Shown: positions 10,627 through 20,974 of the stretch, one piece after another
Numbering within the stretch: position 1 is the first letter of the stretch
How the letters are laid out: the number at the start of each line of letters is the position of its first letter
NCBI GenBank assembly: GCA_010279815.1
Contig: QEOQ01000214.1
Coordinates: forward strand, 285,337-349,336
Direction: 5' to 3'
Source: Brachionus plicatilis
Lineage: Eukaryota; Rotifera; Eurotatoria; Ploima; Brachionidae
Length of the DNA: 64,000 nt
Made by a program: the position numbers and the translations under genes
Notes under the pieces: model-generated
What the model saw: the letters and a program-made list of their open reading frames with translations, nothing else
Told to the model about the DNA's origin: nothing
Database searches by the model: none

Positions 10627-11207
10627 GTTACATGTAGTGATGGGCCAATACCAGACCTGGTTGGTCTGGTTTGCTTATTTTTTGGCAAACCAATTTGGTT
10701 TGCCAAAAAATAAGCAAACCAAAATTTGTAAACCAAATTATAAGCAAACCAAAATTAGCAAACCTGGCAAACCAAAAATTGCTAAAATTAAGAAAAAATC
10801 CTTACCCTAAATTTTCAAGTAGCTTGTTATTTTGATCAATCCAGTCTTTTTTTAAGATTCATTTTCGACAAAAGTAAAAAAAGAAATGTTTATTTTGAAT
10901 GTACTTATAAAAATAAGGCTGGCTTTAACAACTGTTGAGGTGTGAAATATTCAACTGTTGATTCTACTTTTAAATTATTTAAACTAATTTAAAGACTTAA
11001 AAAAATTTTAATATAACACACAACTAGCAATACTAAATGAGTAATCTGCTTAATCATTGGCTTGCTAAATTTGGTTTTACCAAATTTCTGGTTTGCCAAA
11101 TTTGGTTTTACCAAAAGTTGGTTTCCTAATTTTGGTTTACCAAAATTTTAGCATACTAATTTTGGGAAACCAAAAAAACCAAGAAAACTCCCATCACTAG
11201 TTACATG
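10627..11207. mobile_element. Non-autonomous hAT-type MITE with 8-bp target-site duplication
   Basis: Element 10635-11199 begins TAGTGATGGG and ends CCCATCACTA, a 10-bp terminal inverted repeat resembling hAT termini. It is flanked on both sides by GTTACATG (10627-10634 and 11200-11207), an 8-bp target-site duplication as expected for hAT transposition. The interior is built of many AAACCAAAATTT and TTTGGTTTG units in both orientations and has no transposase. Confidence 0.9.
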
Positions 11208-11551
11208 TTTATTTAAATAAATGAAGTATTATAAACAAGAGAGCTAGCTTGTTGTCTAAACTTGCATTTTTAAATGTGTGCAAAATTAAAATTTTAATTA
11301 AATGCTAAATAAACAAAAAAATATTAATTATTAAATAAATGAAATTTTTCGGGACCAATTACCAATCTAACAGACATGACCAAATTTTTTAATTTTATTT
11401 CTTAAATATTTTAGTTACTTGACTTGAAATTTTTGGAAAATATTTTCAAAACTCATTAACAAAATCAAAAATATTATGCAATATAATTGAATCCCATTTA
11501 AAAAAATATTTTATTTTATATTTTATGCTAATAAATAAGAAAAATTTTAAA
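11208..11551. other. Upstream region of ALG13, no gene seen
   Basis: AT-rich sequence with no open frame of note. A possible splice acceptor (AATAAG) lies 12 bp before the ALG13 start. Confidence 0.35.
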
Positions 11552-12088
11552 ATGAAAATTGTGTTTGTTACAGTTGGCACAACTAAATTTGAGCATTTAA
11601 TCGAAACCATATTAAGCGACAATATTTTAGATATCTTGAGAGAACAAAACTTTAACAAAATAATTCTTCAGATCGGCAATGGAAACCATCAGGATCAAAA
11701 TCTTCAAAACTTTTCACGGGATAAGAATGCTGCTGTGAATTTTAAGAAAAAAAATCTAGAAATTGAAGCTTATCGGTATAAAAACACTTTAAAAGATGAT
11801 TTAAATAAGGCAGATCTAGTGATTAGCCATGCGGGCTCCGGGAGCATAATAGAATCACTAGAAGCTAACAAAAAACTAGTCGTTGTTTGCAATCAAGACC
11901 TAATGGACAATCATCAGTTCGAACTGGCTGAAAAAATGGCCAAGCTTGACTACCTGCTATACACAACATGCTCATCTCTTCATTCGACCCTTGGTCTTCT
12001 AAAAAATCCCCATCTAAAATTCAAAAGATATCAGCCCGGAAATCCTCGTCTTTTCGGTAATCATTTGAATAAAATTTGTTTACAATAA
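11552..12088 (+). CDS. ALG13: UDP-GlcNAc transferase subunit ALG13
   Basis: 178 aa, single exon. I choose the ATG at 11552 because the conserved family start (MKIVFVTVGTT) begins there; an in-frame ATG 27 bp upstream would add nine unconserved residues. ALG13 is the catalytic half of the ALG13/ALG14 enzyme that adds the second GlcNAc to dolichol-PP-GlcNAc on the cytosolic ER face in N-glycan assembly. Seen in the protein: VTVGTTKFEHLI at the N terminus, the nucleotide-sugar motif SHAGSGSIIESL and the MDNHQFELAEKM segment, all typical of GT28-type glycosyltransferases. Length matches the short animal/yeast form. The next gene on the same strand starts 171 bp downstream. Confidence 0.93.
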   Translation: MKIVFVTVGTTKFEHLIETILSDNILDILREQNFNKIILQIGNGNHQDQNLQNFSRDKNAAVNFKKKNLEIEAYRYKNTLKDDLNKADLVISHAGSGSIIESLEANKKLVVVCNQDLMDNHQFELAEKMAKLDYLLYTTCSSLHSTLGLLKNPHLKFKRYQPGNPRLFGNHLNKICLQ

Positions 12089-12259
12089 AATTTTAATTAA
12101 TTGTATTTTTATTTAAATTTTTATAAAGACACTTAATAAAAAAAGTGCCATTTTAAAATTTTGAAATTAGCTTTTTTATGCTTGATTAATTTTAGATGAT
12201 GGTGCTTTTTAAGGAATGCAGTCGAAACTAAATTCAAGTTTAGTTGAAAGAATATCAAA

Positions 12260-12943
12260 ATGAGCACTCAGCATCATCATCATCATCACCATCATCACCA
12301 AACAGAATTCGATCCAGAAAGACTCTTTAATTTGTTCAAAAAATGCTTAGTAAAATCAAATCCTGACGCAGATTTTGATGATATTTCAATACCAGATTAC
12401 ATACAAGCCTATGAGGAGATAAACAAATTTTTATCTCTTCTAGGCAATATATTTTATTTTGTGATTTCGGATGTGAATGATAAGATAAATATTTTTAAAA
12501 AGTATTTGGAAAAAGAACCGGACCATTATTCCACATTGAATACATTCCTCAAGTATGAACAAGAGCATAATAAGCTTAGACAATCGAGCCATGATCTGAA
12601 ACACCATCCATCTGGTGCCAGAACTTTGCTTAGGCTTCATAGAGCTTTAATTTTTATTTACAAGTTTCTTGAGCGATTATCCAATGCTGATTCTAAACAG
12701 AAATCAGCTCAAATTTGCATCGAGACTTATGAGCAAACTTTGGCTAGGTACCATTCTTGGTTGATACGAAAAGCGGCCAATTTGGGCATGCATGGGCTGC
12801 CTAAACGAGAAGCACTCATAGGGCACATGATACGCACAGACACTGATAAAAAAATGTTCCCCGAATTTATCAGCACTGTCGAAAAGACTTACAATATCAC
12901 TCAATCATATTACGAAAAATATGGAATTTTAGATCTAGCTTAA
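12260..12943 (+). CDS. CPTP: Glycolipid-transfer-protein-domain protein, ceramide-1-phosphate transfer protein-like
   Basis: 227 aa, single exon. The GLTP fold is shown by the block from YIQAYEEINKFLSLLG, the ARTLLRLHRAL helix and YEQTLARYHSWLIRKAA with the conserved His. Known family members move ceramide-1-phosphate or glycosphingolipids between membranes in the cytosol. The overall pattern is closer to CPTP than to GLTP itself, but I could not align it. Oddity: residues 5-13 are nine consecutive histidines, encoded by a CAT/CAC run, a natural low-complexity tract. The stop is 152 bp before the likely OXSM start on the same strand. Confidence 0.88.
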   Translation: MSTQHHHHHHHHHQTEFDPERLFNLFKKCLVKSNPDADFDDISIPDYIQAYEEINKFLSLLGNIFYFVISDVNDKINIFKKYLEKEPDHYSTLNTFLKYEQEHNKLRQSSHDLKHHPSGARTLLRLHRALIFIYKFLERLSNADSKQKSAQICIETYEQTLARYHSWLIRKAANLGMHGLPKREALIGHMIRTDTDKKMFPEFISTVEKTYNITQSYYEKYGILDLA

Positions 12944-13095
12944 TGAATATTTTACACAAATTTTTTATATTTTTTATCAATAAAACCTTTAAAGACCGAA
13001 AAAAAAAAAAAACTTTTTATCTATTGTTTACTTGTAGAAAAGTACTTTTTTTTAAATATTATTGTCCAAATAACCAAGCTTATAATTTTAGAAAA

Positions 13096-15471
13096 ATGAC
13101 TAGACAAAGAGTGGTCGTAACTGGTATTGGACTTTTGACTCCTTTAGGATTTAATATTAATGAAAATTGGACTAATTTAATTAATGGAAAATCAGCAATT
13201 AAACAACTTGTGTCAGAAGGTATCAAAAATTTTTTATTAGCTATTTTAAAATCTCTAAATCAAACTTTATGAATCATTTCTATTTCATTTCTTTTTTAAA
13301 TTTGTCGTATTATTTACTTAACTTAACTAAAAAAAAAAAAAAAAAAAAAAATTCCATTGCATTAATTTTGTCTTATTTGATTTCACTTTTAATTCTTTTT
13401 TTCTGTCTTTTGTCTTGCTTTCCTAAAGTTTTAATTTTGTAAACACTTGTCACAAATCTCATCATGTTTCAATATATTTATTTCTAATTCCAGGTATTTT
13501 AACTCTTACAAACTTTATTAATTTTTTTATCTTTATTTTTATTTTTTGATTTTATTTTACTTAACTTTTAAATTTTTAATTTTACTAAACTTAATTTTTA
13601 TTTTTATTCTGAAGAAGCTTAAGCTCGGTACAGTTAACAAATAAATAAAATAAATAATACATTTGAAGCTTTTTGAAAAACGTTACCATTAATTGAATAA
13701 ATAAAATTAAGTCAATATAAAAAATTGCTTTTATTCAGATAGAAGATAAATTTTTTTTCTCATCAGCTAAATTTTTTATTCATTTTTTATTTTTGTTTTT
13801 ACCAGTAAATAATAAAAAAACAAGTTAATTAATTTTATGCCATAAAATATTTTTTTTGAAAACATAGTAAAAAAAATAAAACAAAAAAATAAGAAAAATC
13901 TAATTCTTTTTTTGGTCTACCTTCTTTTATGGTTTTTTGTTTTGGTTGCCAAATTGTGTTGCCTGAGAAGCTTGGTAAGGTTTATTTGAGTTCATTATAA
14001 TTTTATTCCCAGAAGCAGGTCAAAGAGTTGCTGGTTTTAGATTTAGTATAATTGCACATTCCTTCACATGGAGTTTAAATAAATATCTTGATAAAGGAGA
14101 TAATTTAGTTCTGTAAAATGCTTACTTTTAAAAAAATTAATTATGTGATTAATTATTTTTCCTAAATTTTATTTAAAAAAAAAACTTTCATTTTTTAATT
14201 TTCATTTAATAATTCAGAAATTTTATATATATTTTTTTTTCACTGATCAGACAGAATTCAATTCTGCATATCTCATGATTTTCTTTAATGTTTTTATCTA
14301 AGAGTACCAAAATTTACCAAGTCGTGTTGCGGGACAAATAGACCGAGATAAACTAGTTGAGAGTTTATTAGCAAAGAGTATAATTAGAAGATCTGATTTA
14401 AAGTCAATGTCCTGGGCGAACATATTTGCTTTAGCTGTGGCTGATGAAGCAATCAAAGATTCTGGCTGGAAACCAGAAAACACAAATCAAAGAGCAGGAA
14501 CTTCGATAGGCACCGGAATGTCCGGTTTATTGGAAACATCAGAAGCAGCTATCAATTTAAATAACAAAAAAAACTATAAAACAATAAGCCCATATTTTGT
14601 GCCAAAAATTTTACCAAATCTTTCTGCAGGATTAATCAGTATTAAGTATAAACTAAATGGTCCTAATCATTGTGTAACTACAGCATGTGCTGCAGGCACT
14701 CATGCAATCGCTGATGCGTACAATTTCATTCGAAATGGTCTAGTAGATGTGATGGTTTGTGGTGCAACCGAGGCCTGTATTCATCCAGTATCTATGGCCG
14801 GCTTCAGTGTTATGAGAGCTTTGGCCACCAAATTTAATGATCGCGCAAAAGAAGCATCGCGACCATTTGATATACTTAGAGATGGATTTGTGATGAGCGA
14901 AGGTGCTGGTTGTTTAATTCTAGAAAGTTTGGAAAATGCCAAAATACGAAATGCTAAAATTTATGCCGAAATTCTGGGCTCGGCAATAAATGCTGATGCA
15001 AATCACATAACTAATCCAAGTGCGAATGGAGATGGTGCTTTTAACTGCATGACTATGACTCTTGAAGATTCCAAGGTTAGACCAGAAGAGCTTGATTACA
15101 TAAATTGTCATGCGACTTCAACTCCGGCAGGCGATATTGCCGAAATGACTGCGATCAAGAGAATATTTAAAGAAAAAAATCTAAATCATCAAGTTTACAT
15201 ATCAAGTATGAAAGGCTCTCTTGGTCATCTATTAGGAGCTGCCGGTGCTGCCGAAGTTATCCTCACTGTGCTGGCATGCAAAAATAAAATTTTACCTTTT
15301 AATTTAAATTTGGAAAATGTTGATCCAGTGCTGGAAATGGAACGTGCGCCACAATTAAATTTGATTAAAAAAAATAATGTTTGTTTGCCTAGCAAAAAAA
15401 TAATTGCTTTAAAAAATTCATTTGGCTTTGGCGGAACAAACTCAAGTATTTGTCTGTCGAGTTTTGATTAA
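13096..15471 (+). CDS. OXSM: Mitochondrial 3-oxoacyl-ACP synthase (beta-ketoacyl synthase)
   Basis: Exons 13096-13219 and 14303-15471 join in frame across a 1083-bp GT..AG intron, giving 430 aa (exon 1 ends VSE, exon 2 starts with YQNLPS). OXSM is the condensing enzyme of mitochondrial type II fatty-acid synthesis, which supplies octanoyl-ACP for lipoate. The thiolase-fold catalytic residues are visible: Cys170 in TTACAAGTHA, His311 in CHATSTPAGD, and Lys345 and His350 in SMKGSLGHLLGAAGA. The C-terminal GFGGTN loop is present. An acceptor-like TTTTAG lies five bases before the ATG. The frame is open upstream to an ATG at 12943, which would add a 51-residue basic, aromatic leader; a targeting peptide may lie there. 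The intron carries a LINE tail. Confidence 0.93.
13600..13665 (+). mobile_element. LINE family 'A' 3' tail in OXSM intron
   Basis: CTGAAGAAGCTTAAGCTCGGTACAG followed by an AAATAAATAAAA run, the same hairpin-plus-tail seen at 8530-8590 and 62226-62275. The upstream part of the element is not recognisable. Confidence 0.65.
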
Positions 15472-15701
15472 ATTTAAATTTGTTGTTTTAAAATTTTTTT
15501 ATTAATAAAATTATAGAAGTTAATCATCTAAATAAATTATTACTAATTATTTGAATCTGAACACAATTAAACCATTTTTACATTTTATTTTTGTTAAATT
15601 GACAAAATTCTAATAGAAACACAAAACAAATCGTATATTTAAAAAAAAAAAAAAAACCCATTTATTTAAATTAAGATAAATTTATTATTTTTAAACGATT
15701 T

Positions 15702-17198
15702 TTATGGATTAATTTTGAAAATATCAGATGCATTTCCGAATTGCAGAAAACTAGATAAATTAAGCGATTTTTTTTTCAAATGCTCGTCTAAAATAATTTT
15801 TGATAAATTCATCAAATTTTCAAAAATATTCTCTTCAAACCCTAAAAAAGGATTCGAAATCAAAGCAATGTAGCTTAGTTTATTTAAATTAAAAAAAGCT
15901 TCCTTAGTAATTAAAGTAAGATTACAATTATCTAGATAAATAATTTCTAAGTCATAATTTCCTTCATTAACACTGATTGAATAATTTAAATAGGCTAAGG
16001 GATTTTTGCCAAGATCAAGCTCTTTTAATGATGTTAAATTAGTTCTAAAATTTTTAAGTTGATTATTTTTCAAATTCAGTATTTTCAAATTTTCCAAATA
16101 ATTAATATCAATTGTTTTTAAATTATTAAAGCTTAAATCAAGAACAATTAAGCTTGTTAAATTGTCAAAAGTAATTTTGTCCAAAAATGTAAGATTATTA
16201 TGTCCTAATATTAAATTTTTCAAATTTATTAGTCCTTTAAAGCTATCTTTATTTATAGAATTGATTTCATTACTGGACAAGTTGAGGGTAATAAGTCTGT
16301 CCATATTTACAAAAATAGATGAATCTAGTTTTGAAATTTTGTTTTTCGATAAATCTAGATCTAATAAGGATATAAAATTTTTAAATGTTTCATTACTTAT
16401 TGTGTTAATTCTATTTGATGAAATGTTTAAAAATTCTAATTTTGTTAAATTTGAAAATACATTCTTGGATAATTCTTTAATTATATTTCCTTCAAGAAAT
16501 AATTTTTTCAATTTTGTCAAATTTTTAAATGATTCTTCATGAATAATTGATATTTTATTTTTCTTAAAGCTCAAATATTCTAAATTTTTTAAAGGTTTGA
16601 GAAAATCGCCAATACTTAAAAAAATGTTAAAAGAAAGAACAAGTATTTTTAAATGAACTAAATCTTTAAAGATCCAGGTATCTAATGTAAACAAGTCGTT
16701 GTCTAATAAGCTGATATGTTCTAAATTATTTTTTCCATCAAAAACTTTTGGATCTATATAAACAATTGATTGATGATTTTGATTGATTACAGTGCTATTG
16801 TTAGCATTCATAAATTCTTTAAATGACTTTATTGCTTTATCTTGAAATTTTTTAATAAAATATAGTACAAAAAAAAATTTAATTTTAACTTTACATTTTA
16901 TAAAGACATTTTTATTTAAATTGGCATCAATCATTGAATTATACAAAGTACAGTTTCTATTTGAATATCTAGCAGATTTGCATGATACATTGATGGAACA
17001 ATGTTTAAAACATTCCAGTCTACTTTTGCTTTGAAAAAATACCGACCCAAGTGTATCCAAAGAATATTTTTGAGTCTTCATAAAAATAAAATCCTCTAAA
17101 ATTAGAAAAGATAAATAAAATTTTCACGATAAATACAAAAAATTACCTTTGGTTAGCTTAATTAGTATTAAAATTAAAATTTTTATTAGAATTGACAT
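15702..17198 (-). CDS. Secreted leucine-rich-repeat protein with short PAN-like N-terminal Cys module
   Basis: Exon 1 (17147-17198) encodes a signal peptide (MSILIKILILILIKLTK). A 51-bp intron (17096-17146) joins it in frame to 15702-17095, total 481 aa. Within exon 2 a 54-bp segment (16841-16894) has good GT..AG ends and a length divisible by three. It is probably a further intron, its removal giving 463 aa and taking out an odd hydrophobic FFFVLYF stretch. Residues about 35-70 have ECFKHC..C..NCTLYN spacing like a PAN/Apple module. From about residue 120 there are some ten to twelve LRRs (LxxLxLxxNxI repeats). No transmembrane segment or GPI signal is evident, so it is likely extracellular. 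LRRs usually bind proteins; the ligand is unknown. Confidence 0.8.
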
Positions 17199-17690
17199 TT
17201 TTGGTTTAAAATATAAATCTGTTATTGTGTTATCATGAAGCTATTTAAATCAAAAGGCAACATCAATTAAATTTTATTATTTCCTCCTAAAATATGTTTA
17301 AAGCTTGACGCATTCTCTTAAGAAAATCCTGTAAATGGATAAAATTCTTTTCAATAATTAAATTTATTTATTAGATTTTTAAATATAAAAATTTTAATTA
17401 AAAGTATAATCTTACGGTTTTGTGAAATTCAGAACAAAATTTTGGTACAAAAATTTAAATGATTATTTAAAATAATATAAAAAGATATTTCAGAATTAAA
17501 ACAAGATAGCAATTGTGCAACAATCAAATGTGCATAAAAAAAAATAAAAAAAAAAAAACTAAAGCTTTTACTAATTCATTAATTTGTTGTATTGTTTTAA
17601 TTGTTAGAACAGAACAAATGTTAATTTTTTGTTCAAAATAAAATTAACAATCCCTTATATAGAAGGTATTTAAATTTCAATTCAATATTA
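17199..17690. other. Intergenic stretch with a MITE 'A' end
   Basis: No gene. A left terminus of MITE family A (GGTTTTGTGAAATTCAGAAC) lies at 17416. The rest is AT-rich. Confidence 0.5.
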
Positions 17691-18350
17691 CATAACATAA
17701 TAACTTTTTCAAAAAAAATTTTAAAATTGCTAAGGTTCCGCAACCCAGGTTTTGTGAAATTCAGTACAAAATAATAAAAAGAACAGAAAAAAATGTAAAA
17801 TAATTTAATGAAATTTTTTCTAAAAGTTTAAACTTAATTCTTTAAATGCAACATAGTGCAACATTCAAAGTTGCATCACATATCAAGGTCAAAATGTAAT
17901 GACCAAAATAAAGATTATATTCGAAGTAAAGAAAGTTGTAGTGTTGATCTAGTGATGTGGAAGGGTAAATGGGATTCTTTGAAAAATAGACCCTATTTTG
18001 AAGGTCATGAGTGTCCAGATATATTGGAGGCTCGAGAACAGTTCATTGGTTAACAATTTTGGCCAATTTTTTTTTGTGTTAAACCTTTATTACTTTAAAA
18101 ATTCAATAGGACTTTGAAACTTTTTGTATGAACTTGCACTATTTCTAACACAATTATTTTGTTTTTGTTAATTATTTTTTCAAATAAACAAAAAAGTTCG
18201 ATTCTTTAATTTAAAAAATGATTAGAGTAACTATTATATGTATTGGAGGCTCGAGAAAAGTTTATTGGTTAACATTTTTGGCCAATTTTTTTTTGTGTTA
18301 AACCTTTATTACTTTAAAAATTCAATAGTAACTTTTTTAAATTTGACATC
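17690..18350 (+). repeat. Inverted segmental duplication, copy 1 (half MITE A plus small ORF)
   Basis: 17690-18232 matches the complement of about 25758-26505 almost perfectly, from TAACATAATAACTTTTTC through the half MITE and the small ORF to ATGATTAGAGTAACTATTA. Copy 1 lacks about 220 bp between the MITE half and the ORF interior. A 90-bp piece (TATTGGAGGCTCGAG through AAAAATTCAATAG) is present twice, at 18017-18107 and 18240-18330. Confidence 0.85.
17856..18053 (+). pseudogene. Truncated copy of a small repeat-borne ORF
   Basis: The frame starting at 17856 first runs through MITE sequence, then joins SKCNDQNKDYIRSKESC and continues to REQFIG-stop at 18053. The N-terminal third seen in the other copy (26217 and below) is missing. 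This copy has intact MWKGKWDS where the other has a stop. No family recognised. Confidence 0.5.
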
Positions 18351-18356
18351 GAGGAT

Positions 18357-19851
18357 TTATTTAATTAAGTTAGTTATTTCATGATCTTGAGTTCTGCTAA
18401 TTCCATCATTATCTATCAAAGCTCTAATAGTCTCTATAAATTCGCTTTGATTATTTATGAATGAAAAAAGAATTTTGGGGTTATTTTTGGACTTTTTTGC
18501 AATTTCAAATTCTAGATCTCTTTTTGTTAGTTTAACTTGTTTAGCGAGTGCCTTGGATGCAGTTCTATAGTCGCTTTGTAGCTTTAAATTATCCGGAGAT
18601 GTTCGATGCTTGTTCCAGAGATTGTATTTTATTCTACTCAACGATTTTAACTCTTTGCTTAGCCATCTCGGCCTTTTCTTACTTAACGAACGATTAATTT
18701 TTAGCTTTGATACATATCGAACTATTGCTTCATTGTAATTGTCGAGTAATTGTAAGAACATTTCTATTAGCGAATGCATCCCAGTTTGAACTTTTAATAA
18801 ATTTATTAAATGCTTTGAAATCACATTTGTTATATAATAAGACTTGTTTTATGGTTGGTTTTGAGGAAATAGGTGTATTTTCATTTAAAATAAATTCACA
18901 ATGGAGTGTACAATGTAGCGTATTTTTTTTTGTTTAGCCTAGTGGTGGATCGGTTCGGACAGAATATATGCGGTCCTGGTTGTCAGTAATCATCAAATCC
19001 AAAATGTTTCTTTTGAAAGTCGGTTCAATCACCATTTGTTGAAGAAAATTTGTTTCGAGCATATACAGAAAGTCGCAGCTTTGTGCATACTTGGTTTCAC
19101 AAATACCTCCTTCATTTGACCAAATAATTTTTAGGTGGTTGAAGTCCCCAAAAATAAATAAGCTGCTGTACTTCTTTTTATCTACTAAGCATTTGGCTAA
19201 TGAGATTGATTCGTTTAATTTTAATGAAGTTTCTCTGCTTGAGTTAGGTGGTCTGTATAGGCATCCGACAAGTATAGTTTCGTTACCAATGGTAACTTTA
19301 CACTAAATCTGTTCTATGGAAGTATGATTAAACTTAGTCTCAGTGACTTCTGTAGAGATTAGCTGTTTACTGACGTAAATGGCTACACCACCGCCGATAG
19401 TATCATATCGGTCTCTACTGTTAACGACGTAATTATCGATCTCTCTAGTCGATTTTTTATTGAACCATGTCTCAGTAATAGCGATTAAGTGTGGAGAGTA
19501 ATTGTCAATTAAGATCTCTAATTCGTTTAGCTTATTTGTGAGAGATGTGGCATTTGTATAAATAGTTTTCAAAGACCTTATGTTACTTATGTTTAAAGTT
19601 GAATAATTTAGAAAATTGGACGAGAATAATAAAGGATGATCAGACATTTGTTAAGACGATTAATTAGATTGATTTGTTGATTTGTTTTTGATTTTTATAA
19701 TACGATTAGTTTTATGATTGTAATTGTTTGTTTTATTGTGATCATTATTGTCTCGGTTCGAGCTGCACAAGCCTCCCGTCTCGAATACCCCAATAGTACC
19801 GTTTATCATTGTCTCGAGTGCCATATCGAAGAACTCCGTTTTCGCCTCCAT
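18357..19851 (-). mobile_element. LINE fragment with AP-endonuclease domain, broken
   Basis: Read on the minus strand. 19647-19303 carries the endonuclease N-terminal block (NATSLTNKLNELEIL, then LIAITETWF and GGGVAIYVS). A single in-frame TAG at 19303-19305 interrupts it. The frame continues through VGCLYRPP, GDFNH and LDLMITD to about 18950. 18824-18357 is the linker to the RT (RPRWLSKELKSLSRIK). The RT itself is missing: the element ends against the duplicated repeat at 18350. An ORF at 19851-19660, more GC-rich than its surroundings, may be its 5' leader or ORF1 end. It is a dead copy. Confidence 0.8.
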
Positions 19852-19929
19852 TTACTTTATGGTTCAGATTTAAATAACAAGAAGTCATTGAAATTTTGGA
19901 TATTGCCAAGAATATTTTCTAATCAGTGA

Positions 19930-20368
19930 CCAGTAATTTAGTAGACATTTGTTTATGTTAAGGATATATCTCTGGCTAACATAATTTTTGATAGGTAACA
20001 CTCGCTGAAGAATAGAAACGACTGTAAAAATATTCCATTAAATAATAAGATTCGATTAATTAGATTTAACTAAATTAATTTTTAATGATTATTTTTAGAA
20101 CGAGTCAAGTTCAGCTGATAAAATAGAAACCCAAAAAATTTTATTTAGTTTTTTATTATTAAAAAATTAAGGATTTTAATTCATAAATATCCACGAGCAT
20201 ATTAACGCAGCATCAAAAAATCAACCATTTTTTAGTAAAAAGTTCTGTGAATTCAACTCAGCATGTCTTTTTTTATCATGACATATCTTAATTTTGAGCA
20301 TTTTATTTTCATTTTTATAATACAAAACTAAAATTTATTAAATGAAAACAAAAATAATAAAAGGCATG
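19930..20368. other. Intergenic stretch, nothing recognised
   Basis: AT-rich, stops in all frames. Confidence 0.35.
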
Positions 20369-20719
20369 CTAGTTAAATTTAAGAAACAATAAATAAATCA
20401 AAATCATATTAAAAAAATTTGATTTTTCATTATTTATTTTACCTGCAGCAAAGAAATTCTCAAAATCAGTTGACTGTTTTTCGATTTCATAGTTTTGAAT
20501 TAGTATTTGTTGATCTTGAATTCGTTTATTTTGACGATTGATGGTTTCTTGTTGTTGAGCATTTTGATTTTGAAGCTCAAGAATTCGATTATTTTGACGA
20601 CTGATAGTTTCTTGCTGACGATTGATAGTTTCTTGGTGTTGATCAACTTGATTTTTGAGGTTTTCAACTGTTCCTTTCAGTTCAAGAAATGAAGCCAAAA
20701 TCTCATCAAACTTTTCCAT
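20369..20719 (-). CDS. Small coiled-coil protein (possibly first exon of a spliced gene)
   Basis: ATG at 20719. The frame is 116 aa to the stop at 20369. Residues about 15-80 are a heptad-rich, Gln-rich coiled coil with internal repeats of QQETI(N/S)RQN. A strong 5' splice site (GCTGCAG|GTAAAA at 20442) suggests that the coding exon ends after ENFFAA and that the remaining 25 residues are intron read-through. I could not find the next exon. No family recognised. Confidence 0.5.
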   Translation of the reverse strand: MEKFDEILASFLELKGTVENLKNQVDQHQETINRQQETISRQNNRILELQNQNAQQQETINRQNKRIQDQQILIQNYEIEKQSTDFENFFAAGKINNEKSNFFNMILIYLLFLKFN

Positions 20720-20974
20720 TTTTTGATTTTAATATTTTGAGTTTGAAAATTTATAGTAAAATTTTTATTATTACTTATGAAACCATACATTGATTTATAT
20801 TGTATTTTGTAACCCTATTTTTTGGAATGTAAAATACTTAAAAAATTAGTCCATTCAGAACAAAAAATAAAAATAAATTAAATTTTTGATAATATTTCAA
20901 GCGCTCAATTTTGCTCAAAAATTTTTAGATGCGCAATAAAATTTAATCGCAGATTTTTAATTTTTTAACATTTT
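20720..20974. other. Upstream region of the coiled-coil gene
   Basis: AT-rich, no gene seen. Confidence 0.3.

Noticed and set aside
10544..10810. 88-codon plus-strand frame rich in Lys, Gln and Thr
   Set aside because: Its second half is the repetitive AAACCAAA interior of the hAT MITE, so the frame is a by-product of the repeat.
12440..12904. Minus-strand frames overlapping the CPTP-like gene
   Set aside because: Antisense shadows of a well supported coding sequence.
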